Assembly (NCBI RefSeq): GCF_003600835.1
Contig: NZ_NQYC01000001.1
Span: 4,392,001-4,456,000 of the forward strand
Direction of reading: 5' to 3'
From: Bacillus sp. PK3_68
GTDB taxonomy: Bacteria > Bacillota > Bacilli > Bacillales > Domibacillaceae
Length of the DNA stretch: 64,000 nt
Shown here: positions 62,132 through 64,000 of the stretch, piece by piece
Layout: every line of letters starts with the position of its first letter
How positions within the stretch are numbered: position 1 is the first letter of the stretch
The notes under the pieces: generated by a model
The model's database searches: none
Told to the model about the DNA's origin: nothing
Seen by the model: the letters and a program-made list of their open reading frames with translations, nothing else
Program-made: the position numbers and the translations under genes

Positions 62132-63145
62132 GTGGAAAAACTAAAGAGGGTATGGATCATGTTTATGGCAGCGACTGTGTTCTTAACAGTTATATCGGTC
62201 AAATCTTTAAATGCAGAAGCTGCGTCTATAGGAGAGTCTATTGTAGAGTATGGTAAAAAATTCATGGGAGTTCCTTATGTATGGGGAGGCACTTCGCCAA
62301 GCGGTTTTGATTGTTCTGGCTTTACTCAATATATTTATAAAAATGAAGCGAGTGTGTCACTTCCGCGTACAACTGATCAACAATACAAGATTGGCACATC
62401 TGTAGCCAAAAGTGATCTTCAGCCAGGCGATCTGATTTTTTATAAAAATACATATAAAAAAGGGATCTCTCACGTTGGTGTGTATGCGGGCAATAACATG
62501 GTGCTCAATGCGACGACAAGCAAAGGTGTCAGACTTGTTTCCATGGACAACTCTTATTGGGGACCGAGATACGCAGGAGCAAAACGTGTTCTTAAGGAAG
62601 AGAAGGCACCTGAGTGGTTTACAGATGTATCGAAATCAGTCGCCACTTACACAGCTATTAAAGAGATGTCAGACAAAGAAATCATCACGGGCTTTGGAGA
62701 TCATACGTTCCGGCCTGATGAAAAGGTAACACGTGGACAAGCAGCCGCGATCATAAATCGCGTACTTAAATTAAAGCCTAAAGTGATGAGCCACTTTACA
62801 GATGTATCCAAATCTTACCGCTTTGCTTATGATATCGCCGCTATTCGTGAAGCAGGAATTATAAATGGTTTTGGAGATAAGACATTCCGTCCGAATGAGG
62901 AGATGACACGTAATGAAATGGCTGCGATTCTTGGGCATGCATTTGAGTTGAAAGTATCGCAAACAGCCGCTGCAAATGTCAAGTATTCTGACATTAGACC
63001 CGGTCATTGGGCATATAACGGGATTATCACTATGGCATCGATTGACCAAACAGGCTTTTTCGAAGGCGCCAAATTCTACGGAACTCATAATGCGACACGT
63101 GAAGCTTTCACTGTAGCAGTTTATAATGCTATGAATGTACAGTGA
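62132..63145 (+). CDS. NlpC/P60 endopeptidase with three SLH domains
   Basis: This is a 337-aa exported wall enzyme. It has a signal peptide (about 1-31, SLNAEA-A), an NlpC/P60 cysteine peptidase domain (33-155) with Cys61 (GFDCSGFTQYIY), His114 (GISHVGVYAG) and Asn126 as likely third residue, and three SLH domains (about 160-337: FTDVSKSVATYTAIKEM, FTDVSKSYRFAYDIAAI, YSDIRPGHWAYNGII). It should cleave D-gamma-glutamyl-diaminopimelate bonds of peptidoglycan while bound to secondary wall polymer. GTG 62132 follows TTTGGAGG. It is monocistronic. With the 1852-aa protein it shows that the host uses SLH anchoring. Confidence 0.93.
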   Translation: MEKLKRVWIMFMAATVFLTVISVKSLNAEAASIGESIVEYGKKFMGVPYVWGGTSPSGFDCSGFTQYIYKNEASVSLPRTTDQQYKIGTSVAKSDLQPGDLIFYKNTYKKGISHVGVYAGNNMVLNATTSKGVRLVSMDNSYWGPRYAGAKRVLKEEKAPEWFTDVSKSVATYTAIKEMSDKEIITGFGDHTFRPDEKVTRGQAAAIINRVLKLKPKVMSHFTDVSKSYRFAYDIAAIREAGIINGFGDKTFRPNEEMTRNEMAAILGHAFELKVSQTAAANVKYSDIRPGHWAYNGIITMASIDQTGFFEGAKFYGTHNATREAFTVAVYNAMNVQ

Positions 63146-63152
63146 GAATAAT

Positions 63153-63184
63153 GAGCTCTGGTCATTAGACCAGGGCTCGTTTTC
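63153..63184 (+). terminator. Terminator after the NlpC/P60 gene
   Basis: GAGCTCTGGTC / GACCAGGGCTC stem with a 4-nt loop, followed by GTTTTC. Confidence 0.75.
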
Positions 63185-63214
63185 AGTTCCTTCAGTTTAG
63201 GAAAAAGTTACTCT

Positions 63215-63338
63215 CGTTCATAAAAGTGTACTTTTGCGAACGGTTATTTTTTGCTCAAAAAAGGCTATTTTTTACGTTCGTTTAAGTCGAAAAATCATTT
63301 ATGAACGTCTGTGATTTTTATAGAACTTTTACGAACGA
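63215..63338. promoter_or_regulatory. res-like recombination site of the adjacent resolvase
   Basis: Half-sites of the form CGTTCxxAAAAGT occur as inverted pairs: subsite I, 28 bp at 63215-63242 (CGTTCATAAAAGTG against TACTTTTGCGAACG); subsite II, 33 bp at 63275-63307 (CGTTCG to GAACG); and a subsite III half at 63324-63337 (AACTTTTACGAACG). Subsite I is farthest from the gene, as in Tn3-type res sites. Confidence 0.7.
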
Positions 63339-63384
63339 TTTTGGTAGAATAGGAGAGAGAATTGATAGCAAAAGGAGTAAAAAA

Positions 63385-64000
63385 ATGGATGTTCGAAAAT
63401 TTGGATACATAAGAGTCAGCAGCAAAGACCAAAATGAAGGCCGACAGCTTGAAGCCATGAAAAAATGGGAATTGATCAAAGGGACATTTTTATGGATAAA
63501 CAAAGTGGGAAAAATTTTGACCGCGTTCAGTATCAAGTGTTGAAACGTATCATCCGTAAAGGGGATATCCTTTACATTCATTCACTCGATCGTTTTGGAA
63601 GAAATAAAGAAGAAATTCTTCATGAGTGGAATGACCTTATGAAAAATATTGAAGCGGATATCGTCGTTTTAGACATGCCTTTGCTTGATACCACTCAATA
63701 TAAGGATAGCCTTGGAACGTTCATCGCTGACCTTGTTTTACAGATTCTTTCTTGGATGGCGGAAGAAGAGAGGGAACGAATCCGGAAGCGGCAACGTGAA
63801 GGAATTGATTTAGCTTTAAAAAATGGTGTAGCCTTTGGCCGACCAAAAGCTAAGATAACGGACGAGTTTAAAGAAGTGTATCATCGATGGAAAGCAGGAG
63901 AGGTGACAGCTGTTAAAGCGATGCAAGAGGCGGGTCTAAAAAAGACAACTTTTTATAAACTTGTCAGGGAGTATGAAGGAGGACCCGAAATTAAACATAT
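63385..64000 (+). pseudogene. Serine recombinase (resolvase), frameshifted, runs off the window
   Basis: This small resolvase/invertase has the catalytic Ser in KFGYIRVSSKDQNEGRQ. Later, in a second frame, come DILYIHSLDRFGRNKEEILHEW, DLVLQILSWMAEEERERIRKRQREGIDLAL and FGRPKAKITDEF, plus a C-terminal HTH (AVKAMQEAGLKKTTFYKLV). Up to codon 33 the frame is fine. At AAAGGGACATTTTT (near 63482) one more G gives GDIFMDKQSGKNFDRVQYQVL. ATG 63385 follows AAAGGAG. The frame is still open at 64000. A res-like site lies just upstream, typical of plasmid or transposon multimer resolution. Confidence 0.85.

Noticed and set aside
1-64000. CRISPR arrays, rRNA and tRNA genes
   Set aside because: I looked for spaced direct repeats of 24-40 bp, tRNA GTTCRANYC loops and rRNA core motifs. 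Only the short 8-bp tandem array was found.

Overview
This is AT-rich DNA from a low-GC Gram-positive bacterium of the Bacillaceae type. The signs are strong AAGGAGG ribosome sites with many TTG and GTG starts, an isoleucine T-box leader, a YolD/UvrX pair, an AdhR-type MerR regulator, a TcyP cystine carrier, two S-layer-homology surface proteins and a Bacillus-type dispersed repeat. No rRNA, tRNA or CRISPR array was seen. Hardly any gene is housekeeping. Many genes are duplicated or decayed, and there are remnants of an integrase, an IS3-type transposase, three topB fragments and a DUF3991/TOPRIM gene, plus a serine resolvase beside a res-like site. A large plasmid or a chromosomal accessory region would both fit.

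Layout. 0-6 kb: MFS drug-efflux gene with a MerR-style 19-bp-spacer promoter, secreted GlpQ, sugar O-acetyltransferase, and a divergent alcohol dehydrogenase/adhR pair with matching operators. 6-16 kb: T-box-controlled type-2 IleRS, YdcF-family protein, VanZ-RDD protein, and a two-component system with a membrane protein. 16-26 kb: a 1852-residue LTD/metallophosphatase/SLH surface protein, an integrase remnant, small hypothetical proteins, YolD and UvrX. 26-31 kb: amidohydrolase and amino-acid permease, then an isochorismatase-like hydrolase divergent from an Lrp regulator. 31-35 kb: decayed topB and TOPRIM genes and an 8-bp tandem repeat.

35-55 kb is the most notable part. It holds a sigma-54 enhancer-binding activator with a cysteine cluster and six promoters (one at 29 kb) with the exact GG-N10-GC architecture. 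These lie in front of a thiol catabolism set: cystine importer TcyP, two PatB-type C-S lyases (plus a third in ruins), two cysteine-dioxygenase-family enzymes, an aminotransferase, RidA, a CstB-like persulfide dioxygenase-rhodanese, a two-piece TauE/SafE exporter (plus a decayed second copy), a DUF1641 gene with an amber stop, pyruvate carboxylase and an amino-acid permease. My inference is a pathway in which cystine or another thiol amino acid is imported and either cleaved or oxidised. 2-Aminoacrylate is cleared by RidA, sulfane sulfur is oxidised by the CstB-like enzyme, sulfite is exported by TauE, and pyruvate is carboxylated by Pyc.

57-62 kb is a thiol-redox and signalling cluster: CcdA, an OmpR/HK pair, OsmC, a membrane protein, a TlpA/ResA-like redoxin and an atypical response regulator without its phospho-acceptor Asp. 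The window ends with an NlpC/P60-SLH wall hydrolase and the res/resolvase module.

Quality note: at least eight reading-frame breaks (MFS, histidine kinase twice, membrane protein, topB, TOPRIM gene, 60-kb membrane protein, resolvase) are each explained by one missing base in a homopolymer run. Some may be sequencing indels rather than real pseudogenes.
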